Notes: generated from the letters alone by a model not told the origin. Numbered from the stretch's first letter, positions 44,486-53,869 are shown. The stretch: DNA of 64,000 nt from Roseburia_D yibonii (GCF_014297335.1 NZ_JACOQH010000004.1:1-64000), one strand, 5' to 3'. Made by a program: numbers and translations.

Positions 44486-46820
44486 CCTGTTCCTCCATAA
44501 AATACATTCGTGACGCGAAATCCGGGAAATAACGGACCTCGCTGTTATATCCGGTCGCGCTGAATGCCTGTTTTAAGTTCACACCCGCCTGCATCAGACC
44601 ATCACCGTATACCAGATAGTCTTCCGTCTCGCCATCCATTTTTACGAATTTCGCCACTGCATGGTGAATAAATGAATCCTTACGGATATGGATCGGCGCT
44701 GCCGTGTTGATCAGATCCCCGAATTCACGGATGTCATGTTTCATCGGCTGATTATAGAAATGATAGCATTTCTCCGGCGCAAGCCCTGCCGCATGGTAGC
44801 GCGCATACGGCGCGTTGGCAGCCGTAAGTTTCTGTGCAAGCATACCGACCGCTGCCTTTTGATCCTCGCTCACCGCTGTCCACTCGTACAGGTTATCCTG
44901 TCTGCCACGGTACATCCGTCCAAACTGCAGCACCTGCCGCCACTTCTTATATTCGGCGATCTGTCTTTTGATCTCAAGAAATTCCTCTTTGTTCAGTTCG
45001 CAGAAATTGCATTCATAGCCAAGCACGCCAAACGCCGCCACATGATACCTTGTAGGCAGCGGCGTCACACGCAGTGTCTGGTGGTTCGGACATGCGGACA
45101 CATGCGCTGAGACCGCGGAAAGCGGATAGCCATAGCTGTATCCGGTCTGGATCGCCAGACGGCAGACTGCGTCGGTGTTGTCACTCGCCCAGATCTGTGG
45201 GAAGTAACTTAATATTCCAAGATCAAACCGGTTGCCGCCCGCCGCGCAGCCCTCAAACAGGATATGCGGGAAACGCTCCGTCAGGGTCTTCATCACGTGA
45301 TACAGACCGGTCATATACCGGTGTGCGGTCTCGCCCTGCCGCTCATGTCCCAGATATTTGGAATAGCAGTCGGAAAAGATCCGGTTCATGTCCCATTTGA
45401 CATAGGAAATATTCGCGCCGGAAAAAAGTGCGGTCATTTTTTCAATGATATAATCGACCACCTCCGGATTTGCCAGATCAAGGACTCTCTGATTTCTTCC
45501 CTCAGAGTGTTCTCTTCCCGGAATATCCATCGCCCAGTCCGGATGCGCCCGGTAACAGTCACTGTCCACATTTACCATCTCAGGCTCCACCCAGATACCA
45601 AAGGAAAGTCCGAGCGCGTTGATCTTGTCCGCCAGTCCCCGGACACCGTCCGGCAGCTTCTTTTTATCCGCTTCCCAGTCACCCAGCGAACGCTTATCAT
45701 CCTTACGCTCCCCGAACCAGCCGTCATCCATCACAAACAGCTCTATCCCTGCCTCTTTTCCAGCCTTCGCAAGTTTTAGAAGCTTCTTCTCATTGATATC
45801 AAAGTATGCCGCTTCCCAACTGTTTAGAAGCACCGGACGCTCTTTTTTCTTCCATTCGCCCCTTATGATATGCTCCTGTACAAAATACTGCATATTTCTG
45901 CTCATACCGCCAAAGCCGTCCGCAGATACCGTCATCACCGCCTCCGGCGCCTCAAACGTTTTTTTCGGCTCTAAATGAAAACAGAAAGACTGCGGATTGA
46001 TCCCCATGACCACGCGGGTCTTGCCAAAGCTTCCGACCTCGACTGCCGTGTAATGGTTTCCACTGTAAATCAGATTCATGCCGTAGCAGAGTCCTGTTTC
46101 TTCCGTCGTATTTTCACGGCTTAACATGAGAAACGGATTTGCGCGGCTCGAGGAACCGCCGGTATAGGACGCGTTTACGAATTTTCCCGCCGTGATTCTG
46201 GTATCCGTACGTTCCATCTCCCGCGCCCAGCCGCCGTGAAAGTCTGATACCACATAGTCATGATCCGAAAAATCCAGCTGTGTGCTGAGCAGCCGGCGCA
46301 GACGGATCGGCGTATCTCCTTCGTTACAGAGCTTCGCGCTTCGTGTGATGACATCGGATTTCTCATATACATAATAGTGAAGTTCGAGATACACCGGGGA
46401 TGCCTGCTCCTTCAAAACAACGGTGAGCTGTTCTACGCCCTCCTCTTCTGTGGCATAGGAACCAGGCAGCGTCTCATACGCTTCTTTTTCTTCCATGATA
46501 TCTGCATGATCAAATTTAAAATCACTGGAAAAGCTTCCATCCGCATAAGTGATCTCTACAAACGGTTCACGAATATCCCCTTTCCCGTAGGACGACATCT
46601 CAAGTCTCATATTTTCCAGTGACAGATTTTCATGTGCCGCATCATAGGCGATCGTATTTCCGAGCCCAAACGCACACTTTTCCGAAAGTGCCGATGGATC
46701 TTTTACCCGGATCTTCGGGCCGTAATACAGATGTTCCAGATGTCCCGTTTCAAGCACCTGGAATCCATACGCGGTATGTTCGGTTGTCAGCCAGTAAAAT
46801 CCCTCATTTTCTGTGATCAT
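44466..46820 (-). CDS. Alpha-galactosidase, GH36
   Basis: 784 residues. The order is an N-terminal beta-sandwich (about 1-320), a catalytic barrel (about 325-650) and a C-terminal domain. The nucleophile is Asp477 in YVKWDMNR and the acid/base Asp547 in WASDNTD; LFVMDDGWFG and FEGCAAGGNRFDLGIL are family marks. No signal peptide, so it is cytoplasmic and should release galactose from imported melibiose or raffinose-type sugars. It follows the GPH symporter gene by one base and overlaps the next gene. Confidence 0.95.
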   Translation of the reverse strand: MITENEGFYWLTTEHTAYGFQVLETGHLEHLYYGPKIRVKDPSALSEKCAFGLGNTIAYDAAHENLSLENMRLEMSSYGKGDIREPFVEITYADGSFSSDFKFDHADIMEEKEAYETLPGSYATEEEGVEQLTVVLKEQASPVYLELHYYVYEKSDVITRSAKLCNEGDTPIRLRRLLSTQLDFSDHDYVVSDFHGGWAREMERTDTRITAGKFVNASYTGGSSSRANPFLMLSRENTTEETGLCYGMNLIYSGNHYTAVEVGSFGKTRVVMGINPQSFCFHLEPKKTFEAPEAVMTVSADGFGGMSRNMQYFVQEHIIRGEWKKKERPVLLNSWEAAYFDINEKKLLKLAKAGKEAGIELFVMDDGWFGERKDDKRSLGDWEADKKKLPDGVRGLADKINALGLSFGIWVEPEMVNVDSDCYRAHPDWAMDIPGREHSEGRNQRVLDLANPEVVDYIIEKMTALFSGANISYVKWDMNRIFSDCYSKYLGHERQGETAHRYMTGLYHVMKTLTERFPHILFEGCAAGGNRFDLGILSYFPQIWASDNTDAVCRLAIQTGYSYGYPLSAVSAHVSACPNHQTLRVTPLPTRYHVAAFGVLGYECNFCELNKEEFLEIKRQIAEYKKWRQVLQFGRMYRGRQDNLYEWTAVSEDQKAAVGMLAQKLTAANAPYARYHAAGLAPEKCYHFYNQPMKHDIREFGDLINTAAPIHIRKDSFIHHAVAKFVKMDGETEDYLVYGDGLMQAGVNLKQAFSATGYNSEVRYFPDFASRMYFMEEQDESGVL

Positions 46821-46821
46821 T

Positions 46822-48228
46822 CTATTTTCCTCCCGTCAGCTGATTTTGCCCGGCTTCCCGTCTGATCTTAACCTGTTCTGCGATCTCTTCTACTTTTTCT
46901 TCGGTCAGCTTATATTTTTTGTGGAAAAAGATCCCCGCAATGACAAGTCCCGCGATTGGGATCAGTGTCATCGTCATACGCAGTCCGACTACGGAGCTTA
47001 CCGCCGCTTTTGCCACCTCTGCGGTATTTTCGGTATCTGAGTTCAGATGGAACACACTAAGGCAGATGGATGCCACAAGTGCCGCTACGCCGGATGCCAG
47101 TTTTACGACAAAGGTCTGCATGGAAAAGATCACACTCTCATCCCTGCGGTTGTTTTTCAATTCCCCGTAATCCACGGTATTTGCAAGGAATACCGTCGTA
47201 AGAATAGCGAGCATGCCGTTTGCCGCGAAAATGAAAAAGCCCGGTATAAATAACAGCACCACATTTGACATATTGGTAAACGCAAGGATCAAAAGTGATA
47301 CATAGCCGATCACTGCCATGGCAAAGCTCACATAAAATACCTGGATCGTGCTGAAAAATCTGCGAAGCAGTGAAAAGAAAAATACCATCGCCGCGATCTG
47401 CATCGCTCCGCCAAAGGTGCTGAATAATGTATAACTATTATACCATCCCTCACCGCCAAAATCATATTTAAAAAAGTAAATTACCAGATTTGATGTAATA
47501 TACATCGACATGTTGATCAAAACGATCGTAATAACCGTTGCCATTGCCTGATCGTTCTGGATCAGCGCCTGAAGCATCTGCTTTATGGACGGCGCATCGA
47601 CCTGAACCGTTGATTTTTCCTTAATATTGATGCAGGTCGTCAGGGTACATAATACAAAGATCACCGCAATGATCAACGCAAACCACCGAAAGCCGGTGCG
47701 CTCATCTCCCTGTCCTAACATGTAGACGCATTTCATTGTAATGATCGTCACGATCGCCGAGCCGACACCCGCGCAGGAACGCGCCATTGCGGAAAGTCCC
47801 TCACGCTCTTTACCGCCCTCGGTAAACGCCGGGATCATCGACCAGTACGGGATATCCATCATCGTATAGGTCACACCCCACACGATATAAGTGACCGCCG
47901 CATACGCGACCATGCCGCTTCCGTCCAGTGTGGGCGGTGCCGCGAACATCAGATAGAGCACTACTGCATTTAAGAGCGTTCCGATCAAAAGCCACGGACG
48001 GAATTTACCCCATCTGGTACGTGTCTTTGCCACAATGATCCCCATGACCGGGTCATTGAACGCGTCAAAGATCCGCGCGCCAAGCAGGATAAATCCCATT
48101 GCGATCGCGCTCACGCCAAGGATATCCTGATAATAATACAAAATGTAACTTGCGGAAAGCATATAGACCATATCCTTTCCGACTGCCCCCAGTCCATATG
48201 AAATTTTTTCTTTTCCTGTCAGTTTCAT
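46822..48228 (-). CDS. GPH-family sugar:cation symporter
   Basis: 468 residues with about twelve membrane segments. Family marks: GLGAVGKDMVYMLSASYILY, FDAFNDPVMGIIVAKTRTRWGKFRPWLLIG and DIPYWSMIPAF. MelB-type transporter, probably importing an alpha-galactoside for the downstream GH36 enzyme. A hydrophilic C-terminal tail (VEEIAEQVKIRREAG) follows the last segment. Confidence 0.93.
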   Translation of the reverse strand: MKLTGKEKISYGLGAVGKDMVYMLSASYILYYYQDILGVSAIAMGFILLGARIFDAFNDPVMGIIVAKTRTRWGKFRPWLLIGTLLNAVVLYLMFAAPPTLDGSGMVAYAAVTYIVWGVTYTMMDIPYWSMIPAFTEGGKEREGLSAMARSCAGVGSAIVTIITMKCVYMLGQGDERTGFRWFALIIAVIFVLCTLTTCINIKEKSTVQVDAPSIKQMLQALIQNDQAMATVITIVLINMSMYITSNLVIYFFKYDFGGEGWYNSYTLFSTFGGAMQIAAMVFFFSLLRRFFSTIQVFYVSFAMAVIGYVSLLILAFTNMSNVVLLFIPGFFIFAANGMLAILTTVFLANTVDYGELKNNRRDESVIFSMQTFVVKLASGVAALVASICLSVFHLNSDTENTAEVAKAAVSSVVGLRMTMTLIPIAGLVIAGIFFHKKYKLTEEKVEEIAEQVKIRREAGQNQLTGGK

Positions 48229-48247
48229 AGTAATTTCTCCTCCGTTT

Positions 48248-49714
48248 TTACTTCTTTAAGCCCATCGCCAGTTCCACGACTTTGTATGCCCCGTCATAGA
48301 TACCGATCGACTTATTTTTCACAATGTTATCGCACATGTCGAAAAGCAGCCCGTCCTCTTTTAAGAACAGATCGATCATCTGTAAGGTATGTGGTATATC
48401 ACGGCACTCTAAGGTTCCATCCCCGATCTCCGCCGAATGGATCGCGCCCCACATCTCATGCTTTCCGACGCGCTTGATAAATAATTTCGGCACCGGATAA
48501 AACGCGAGTTCACTCGGTTTTGTGACCAGCACATCCACACTTCGCATCAGCAGATTCGTGCAGTAGACCGCCTCAAAAATGTTTTCATGCCAGAAACCGT
48601 GAATGCCTTCCACTTCTCCGGTCAGTGCCTCTTTTGCAAAATGCTCCGTCTCTTCCCACTGATTGAAATGCTCGGTTGAGAGGCTCTTCATCTCCGGGAT
48701 TTCTTTTACCAGTTCCTCCCAGACATTCCGGTAATCGCCCACATTCACATAAAGCGCCGCCTTCTTTTCGCGGATCGCCGGAATCAGATAATGGATGATC
48801 GCCGCAAAAATCTCTTTTTGTGCGCCTGCCCCTCCGATCGTGAGTAAAAACCGCATCGGCTTTTTATCCTTTTTGCGCCGGATCCTCGCCGCACAGTCCG
48901 ACTCGATATTGGATACCAGCTCATGGTCGATATAGTGACCGGTGTATACAAGGCTTTCCTCCGGCATTGGTTTTAAGACCTCGTCCTTTTGCATTCCGTT
49001 TAAAATGCGGTAGCCCATGTACGCATTGTGACACTGAACGGTGTGGACACTTCCTTCGGAAAGATGCAGTGCCATCGGCCAGTTATCCGGGATCGCGTTG
49101 ACTACATAGTGCATGCCGGCATGCACTGCCGCCTGCGCCGACCACACATGAGTCCCGATCACCGGGATATCTTTTGGAATGTTGCGGTAGACCGGCGCCA
49201 TCAGCTCCGCGTTTTTCTGATCCGCAGCATTATAGGACAGCGCCCGGAACCCTTCGTAATTCATCGGCTCCCACACAAACCGGTTAAACAGTCTGCTCTT
49301 CGCGGAAAGTCTTGATCCCAGCGAGTAGAGATCATTCTGTGCGCTGATCACCTTGGTGCAGGTCGTCTCCGGGAAGGAATTCAGATCCAGCCAGTACGGT
49401 GTATAGCCCAGATGCTTTGCCGCAGATGCCATCGCCATGGAGATCCTGTAATGTCCAAACCCCATACGGATATTTCCGACGATAATGCCTTTTTCGCGAT
49501 CAAACGCTTCTGTGGCATTGTCCTTTCCGTTGATTAAGATATTCTGCACGCCAAGCGCGTCTCCGATATACGGATTCTTTTCTATGGAGAGCGGATAATT
49601 GACCGCCGCATCATCCCCAAATTTCTTGCTGTATTTCTTTTTGGATTTTTCCGCCTTGCGATACACACGGCTGCTCATCTCATTTCCAAAAATCACTTTT
49701 GATCTGTCTTTCAT
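48248..49714 (-). CDS. GT-B-fold glycosyltransferase-like protein of unknown role
   Basis: 488 residues. Features of MurG/MGDG-synthase-like GT-B proteins are visible: IIVGNIRMGFGHYRISMAMA near residue 78 (Gly-rich, with a His), MRFLLTIGGAGAQKEIFAAI near 290, and VLVTKPSELAFYPVPKLFIK near 400 (donor-site-like Glu). Acceptor and donor are unknown; no membrane segment is clear. It lies between the TetR gene and the galactoside symporter in the same operon, which is unusual for a catabolic operon and suggests glycan or lipid modification with the imported sugar, or a phosphorylase-like use. Confidence 0.6.
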   Translation of the reverse strand: MKDRSKVIFGNEMSSRVYRKAEKSKKKYSKKFGDDAAVNYPLSIEKNPYIGDALGVQNILINGKDNATEAFDREKGIIVGNIRMGFGHYRISMAMASAAKHLGYTPYWLDLNSFPETTCTKVISAQNDLYSLGSRLSAKSRLFNRFVWEPMNYEGFRALSYNAADQKNAELMAPVYRNIPKDIPVIGTHVWSAQAAVHAGMHYVVNAIPDNWPMALHLSEGSVHTVQCHNAYMGYRILNGMQKDEVLKPMPEESLVYTGHYIDHELVSNIESDCAARIRRKKDKKPMRFLLTIGGAGAQKEIFAAIIHYLIPAIREKKAALYVNVGDYRNVWEELVKEIPEMKSLSTEHFNQWEETEHFAKEALTGEVEGIHGFWHENIFEAVYCTNLLMRSVDVLVTKPSELAFYPVPKLFIKRVGKHEMWGAIHSAEIGDGTLECRDIPHTLQMIDLFLKEDGLLFDMCDNIVKNKSIGIYDGAYKVVELAMGLKK

Positions 49715-49751
49715 ATCTTTTCCTCTTTTCTGCCAGTCTATGGTTCGTTTT

Positions 49752-50324
49752 TTAGCATTTTACGGTAATTCCATCCACCAGGATCCCGACCACTTCATCT
49801 AACGCATCCGCATAGGAGATCTGATTGCTGACCAGAACATCCCGCTGGAAAAACTGTTCGATCGTTGCTTCCAACATCACTTTATAGATCGCGATATTGA
49901 CCGGGCGCACAACACCCTCTGCAATCCCCTGTTCGATCAGTGCGATCGTGTTCTCCCATCCACTCTCCAACCGCTCCTCCACACGCCGGTAGATCTTCGG
50001 ATATTTTTCTTTTAAAATAAAGAGCTTCTGAAAATCGATCTCACGATATCCTTCGGGAAGCACGGAGAGGATCGCGCGGATCTTGCCTACGGTATCCAGA
50101 GAAGCATCCTCCAACACCTTTTTCTCACTGTCCTTTATCTTGTCAAAACAGTAATCTACCATTGCGTAAAAAAGGCTCTCCTTATCCGCAAACACCATAT
50201 AAATCGTCCGTTTACTCATTCCTGCGCAAACCGCGATATCACTCATTGTAAATTTCAGACCCTTTTCGTAAAACATCTTTAATGTGGCTTCCAAAATGGT
50301 TTCCTTTGCTGCCTGTATATCCAT
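49752..50324 (-). CDS. TetR-family transcriptional regulator
   Basis: 190 residues. An N-terminal TetR DNA-binding domain (ILEATLKMFYEKGLKFTMSD, then AGMSKRTIYMVFADKESLFY) is followed by a helical ligand domain. The frame is open 48 codons further upstream, but that part lies over the operator palindrome; the ATG at 50324 follows AAAGGAG. It is the first gene of the galactoside operon, so it probably represses itself and the four genes downstream through the palindrome at 50362-50393. Confidence 0.88.
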   Translation of the reverse strand: MDIQAAKETILEATLKMFYEKGLKFTMSDIAVCAGMSKRTIYMVFADKESLFYAMVDYCFDKIKDSEKKVLEDASLDTVGKIRAILSVLPEGYREIDFQKLFILKEKYPKIYRRVEERLESGWENTIALIEQGIAEGVVRPVNIAIYKVMLEATIEQFFQRDVLVSNQISYADALDEVVGILVDGITVKC

Positions 50325-50361
50325 AACCGCTCTCCTTTGCCTTCTTCTCTCTGTCGATAGA

Positions 50362-50393
50362 AAACCAGAAAACCAGTTTTGGTTTTCTGGTTT
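50362..50393. promoter_or_regulatory. Palindromic operator upstream of the TetR gene
   Basis: A perfect 14-bp inverted repeat, AAACCAGAAAACCA and its complement, around a 4-base centre. Each arm itself contains two copies of AACCAGA/AACCA. A possible promoter (TGGAAT, 17 bases, TACAAT) lies just upstream on the minus strand, so bound repressor would cover the transcription start. It is not followed by a T-run, which argues against a terminator. Confidence 0.75.
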
Positions 50394-50495
50394 CCTATAT
50401 TGTATCACGATCCAATTTCCGATTCCATTCACAGAAATAGACAAATTTTGCCGTTCCTTTTTAGTCATATTGTTCCGTCATTTCCGGCGCAGGAC

Positions 50496-50524
50496 AAAAA
50501 GACGGGATGCGTTCCGCATCCCGC
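50496..50524 (-). terminator. Second terminator after the Trp ABC operon
   Basis: GGGATGCG (50504-50511) pairs with CGCATCCC (50515-50522) around a 3-base loop; on the minus strand it is followed by GTCTTTTTG. It lies in tandem with the terminator at 50547-50580 and shields the TetR operon from read-through. Confidence 0.75.
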
Positions 50525-50546
50525 ACTGATCAACGGTCGTCATTAC

Positions 50547-50580
50547 AAAAAAAGCAGCTGTCCCTGACTGGAACAGCTGC
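50547..50580 (-). terminator. Terminator downstream of the Trp ABC operon
   Basis: GCAGCTGTCCC (50554-50564) and GGAACAGCTGC (50570-50580) form an 11-bp stem with one G-U pair, followed on the minus strand by seven T. Confidence 0.88.
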
Positions 50581-50593
50581 TGTCGCATTTTTA

Positions 50594-51397
50594 TTATTTT
50601 GAAGTTAAAATCCGGTCATTGTCTAACTGTCTGCCGGCATTTTCTTTGAATTTTTCCAAAAGATCATCCACCGTAAGCTTTTCCCGCTCTGCCCCAGACA
50701 CATCAAAGATGATGCTTCCCGCATCCATCATGAGCGTGCGGTTTCCAAGTTCCAACGCCTGGTGCATATTGTGTGTGACCATGAGTGCCGTGATCTTCCG
50801 CTCCGCAATGATCTGTCTGGTAAGCGCAAGCACTTTCGCTGCGGTCGCCGGATCCAGTGCCGCCGTATGTTCATCGAGCAAAAGGATCTTCGGTGTCACC
50901 ATCGTTGCCATAAGAAGTGTCAGCGCCTGACGCTGCCCGCCGGACAAAAGACCGACCGGCTGTTTCATCCGGTCTTCCAGTCCCATATCAAGCTGTGCGA
51001 GCTGTTCACGGAACTTCTCTTTATCCGCTTTGTTAATGCGGCTGAAATACTGATTGCGCATCGTCTTTGCACGCAGATAGGCAAGTGCCATATTTTCCTC
51101 GATCGTCATGCCCGGTGCGGTTCCACGAAGCGGATCCTGGAACAGATGTCCGATCTCATGACTGCGCAGATATTCTTTCTTATAGGTGATATCCTCCCCA
51201 TCCAGAATAATCTGCCCTTCATCGACATAAAACGCTCCTGTGATCGCATTGAACATGGTAGATTTTCCCGCGCCGTTACTTCCGACGATCGTTGCAAAAT
51301 CTCCGTCCTTCAAATCGAGGTTCAGATCCGTAAGCGCCCTTTTTTCATTGACCGTTCCCGGATTAAATGTCTTTTCTATGTGTTTCAGCTGCAGCAT
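50594..51397 (-). CDS. trpZ: ABC transporter ATPase of the T-box-controlled tryptophan transporter
   Basis: 267 residues. Walker A VGSNGAGKSTMF, signature LLSGGQRQALTL, Walker B ILLLDEHTAALDP and the switch His in VTHNMHQ are all present. It belongs to the LivG/LivF-like group that works with ABC_sub_bind proteins. It overlaps the permease gene by 35 bases. The Trp T-box upstream of the operon makes tryptophan (or a precursor) the likely substrate; the trpXYZ naming follows earlier comparative work on such operons, recalled from memory. Confidence 0.85.
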   Translation of the reverse strand: MLQLKHIEKTFNPGTVNEKRALTDLNLDLKDGDFATIVGSNGAGKSTMFNAITGAFYVDEGQIILDGEDITYKKEYLRSHEIGHLFQDPLRGTAPGMTIEENMALAYLRAKTMRNQYFSRINKADKEKFREQLAQLDMGLEDRMKQPVGLLSGGQRQALTLLMATMVTPKILLLDEHTAALDPATAAKVLALTRQIIAERKITALMVTHNMHQALELGNRTLMMDAGSIIFDVSGAEREKLTVDDLLEKFKENAGRQLDNDRILTSK

Positions 51398-52319
51398 ACG
51401 AATCCTCCTTTCTCTTTCGGATCGCGATCGATTTCTGTCTGGAAAACGCCACGCGCTTTTTTAAATACGGGAACGCGATCGCTACCGCAACGATGATCGC
51501 GGAAACCAGCTTTAAGCATTCCGCCGGAACATTTAAGCGAAGCGCTACCGCAACCAAAAAGCGATACAGACAGCTTCCGAGTACCACTCCGCAGACGCGT
51601 TTTAATATCGAGCCTTTCCCGATAATGGATTCTCCGATGATCAGGCTGGCAAGCGCGATCGTAACCATTCCGGTACCAAGATTGATGTCGCAGGATTTCT
51701 GATACTGCGCGAGCAGTGCGCCGGACAGTCCGGTCAGAGAATTCGCCACACAAAGCCCTACGGTGATCATAAATCCCGGATTGATACTGGATGCCTTCAC
51801 CATATCCGGATTATCTCCGGTCGCCCGGATGGAAAGTCCGAGTCTGGTGCCAAGGAACCATGAGAGGATGAGCGCGACAGCCGCAACTACAATGGCTACC
51901 ACAATGATCTTGTAAAAGCTGCCGCCGATCGTCTCTTTTGCAAGACTGAATATCGTATCACAGCCAAACAGATTCACATTGGACGCAAATCCCATCACTG
52001 CGATGTTGATCGTGTAAAGTCCGGTATTTACGATGATTCCAGCAAGAATGGATTCGATCCCCATTCTCGTCTGCAAAAACGCGGTAATAAAACCGGAGCA
52101 TACCCCCGCACCCATTGCCGCGAACAGCGCAAGCACCGGATGCCCGGCGAGCGTCACCATGGCGCCCACCGCACAGCCAAGCGTAAAACATCCGTCCGTG
52201 GAAAGATCTGCTATATTTAAAATCGTAAAAGAGATAAATAACGCCAGCGCCACCAGCGAATAGATAAATCCCAGTTCCAGAGCACTCTGTACAATGGATA
52301 ACGTGAATATTGAAGACAT
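51363..52319 (-). CDS. trpY: ABC transporter permease, tryptophan uptake
   Basis: 318 residues with about eight to nine membrane segments (LivH/BPD_transp_2 type: FTILNIADLSTDGCFTLG, LGLSIRATGDNPDMVKASSI, IGESIIGKGSILKRV). It forms the membrane channel with the ATPase encoded next. 34 bases after the binding-protein gene. A basic C-terminal tail (KSIAIRKRKED) extends into the overlap with the ATPase gene. Confidence 0.87.
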   Translation of the reverse strand: MSSIFTLSIVQSALELGFIYSLVALALFISFTILNIADLSTDGCFTLGCAVGAMVTLAGHPVLALFAAMGAGVCSGFITAFLQTRMGIESILAGIIVNTGLYTINIAVMGFASNVNLFGCDTIFSLAKETIGGSFYKIIVVAIVVAAVALILSWFLGTRLGLSIRATGDNPDMVKASSINPGFMITVGLCVANSLTGLSGALLAQYQKSCDINLGTGMVTIALASLIIGESIIGKGSILKRVCGVVLGSCLYRFLVAVALRLNVPAECLKLVSAIIVAVAIAFPYLKKRVAFSRQKSIAIRKRKEDSYAAAETHRKDI

Positions 52320-52353
52320 AAAAACCTACCTCCGGTCATACTTTTCTATCGTT

Positions 52354-53454
52354 TTATTCAAATTCCTCCGCTGTCTGTGTTTCTACTACGCCCTCACACA
52401 TATCGGAGAATACACTGTAGTCAATTCCAAGAGCTTCTGCTGTCTCGGTATTTACGGTCGCGATACCATTGCTAAGTGTCTGTACCGGTGTCTCCGCCGG
52501 ATTCTTTCCATTTACCAGAATGTCTACTACCATATCTGCTGTCGCAGTTCCAAGATCTTCATAATTTACGCCATATCCTAAGAACGCTCCGTTTAATGCG
52601 AAGGAATCTGCACCGGTGTAATGCGGGATCCCCGCATCAATAAATTTTTCATAGATCGCAAGCTCTGCTGTCATTACCGTGTTATCGGTCGGAGTAAATA
52701 CCGCATCCACACCTGCTGCTGCCAGCGCGTCTGCCGCATTGCTGATCTCATCATTGGTCGTTCCTGTCTTTTCTACTACCTCTACGCCTTTTCCTTCCAG
52801 GTAAGCTTTGGCTTCCTCGATCGGTTTCTTTGCGGAATCCTGGCTCTTATCATATAAAAGACCTACGGATTTGATATCCGGATCTGCCGCAAACATCAGA
52901 TCAAATACCGCATCTGTGTCCAATGCGTCTGAGGTTCCTGTGATATTTGCGCCCGGTGCGTCGTTACCTGCCACAAGTCCGGCGCTTTCCGGATCGGATA
53001 CTGCGGAAAATACAACCGGGATCTGATTATCTTCTGTCGCGTTCTGCATGATCATAGCTGCCGGAGTCGCGATCGGAATGATCACATCCACATTATCTGC
53101 AACGAGTTCTGTTGCGATCTGATTTAATGTCGTGGAATCTGCCTGACCATTGAAGGTGTAATCGCCGTAATCAAACGTTACTCCAAGCTCCTCGCCTTTT
53201 TTATCAAGCTCTGCTTCGATCGCTGCTTCGATCTGATTTAAGGACGCGTCATCCACATACTGAACGATACCGACCTTATAGGTTGCTCCGGAGGCTGCCT
53301 CCGTGCCATCTGTCGTTTCTGCTGCACTCTCTGTCTGTGCATCGGTTGATACGGTGTTCCCTGCTGTGGAAGTGGTATCCTTGGTGCTTCCACATCCTGC
53401 CATAGACATTACCATTGCTGCTGCAAGAACTGCTGTCAAAACTTTCTTTTTCAT
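52354..53454 (-). CDS. trpX: ABC substrate-binding lipoprotein, tryptophan uptake
   Basis: 366 residues. A lipoprotein signal ends VMSMAGCGS (Cys21), then an acidic Thr/Ser/Glu-rich linker and an ABC_sub_bind domain (YKVGIVQYVDDASLNQIEAA, VFSAVSDPESAGLV, GYGVNYEDLGTATADMV). The Trp T-box directly upstream points to tryptophan or indole-type ligands. First gene of the three-gene operon. Confidence 0.88.
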   Translation of the reverse strand: MKKKVLTAVLAAAMVMSMAGCGSTKDTTSTAGNTVSTDAQTESAAETTDGTEAASGATYKVGIVQYVDDASLNQIEAAIEAELDKKGEELGVTFDYGDYTFNGQADSTTLNQIATELVADNVDVIIPIATPAAMIMQNATEDNQIPVVFSAVSDPESAGLVAGNDAPGANITGTSDALDTDAVFDLMFAADPDIKSVGLLYDKSQDSAKKPIEEAKAYLEGKGVEVVEKTGTTNDEISNAADALAAAGVDAVFTPTDNTVMTAELAIYEKFIDAGIPHYTGADSFALNGAFLGYGVNYEDLGTATADMVVDILVNGKNPAETPVQTLSNGIATVNTETAEALGIDYSVFSDMCEGVVETQTAEEFE

Positions 53455-53533
53455 AATAATTCCTCTCTTTCTGCCGGATTTCTCCGGACTCCTCTGCTAC
53501 TGCTGTTTTTCAGGTTCCCATGCCTTTTCCATG

Positions 53534-53805
53534 AAAAAACCGCCTCAAGCTAATGCTTGAGACGGTAATAAAATCTTATTATCGCGGTACCACTCAAATT
53601 GACGAACGTCCACTCACTCATGTACTGGCATACACGCCGAACTGGTAACGGGTTCGGATCCCCGTCGGCCTCTACGTTAAACTTCGAAGCCGCCCTCAAA
53701 AGTCCATTCAATTAACTGCCTGCTGTCTCCATCCCACCACCGGAGGCTCTCTGAATGCATTTCGCTAACCTACTACTCTTTTTCAACGGTTTTTCTATGA
53801 ATCAT
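53534..53805 (-). ncRNA. Trp T-box riboswitch of the ABC transporter operon
   Basis: Reading the minus strand: T-box core ATTTGAGTGGTACCGCG (53599-53583), then a terminator stem CCGTCTCAAGC with GCTTGAGGCGG (53565-53540) and six T (53539-53534). Stem I has CAGAGAGCCTCCGGTGGTGG, a GACAGCAGGCAG segment and a specifier loop GAA-TGG-AC with codon UGG at 53706-53704. The specifier is tRNA-Trp, as in the trp operon T-box about 10 kb away. Edges approximate. Confidence 0.93.
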
Positions 53806-53834
53806 ACTTTACTACTTTCCAGTGTTCCTGTCAA
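53806..53834 (-). promoter_or_regulatory. Promoter of the Trp ABC transporter operon
   Basis: TTGACA (53829-53834), a 17-base spacer and TAAAGT (53806-53811) on the minus strand. It lies 35 bases beyond the preceding gene's stop codon, without a clear terminator. Confidence 0.75.
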
Positions 53835-53869
53835 GAAGTTTCTTTCGAGATTTTTAAAATCTGCTTCTC

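Noticed and set aside
50362..50393. The palindrome near the TetR gene as a terminator
   Set aside because: There is no T-run on either side and it lies between a promoter and a start codon, so an operator fits better.
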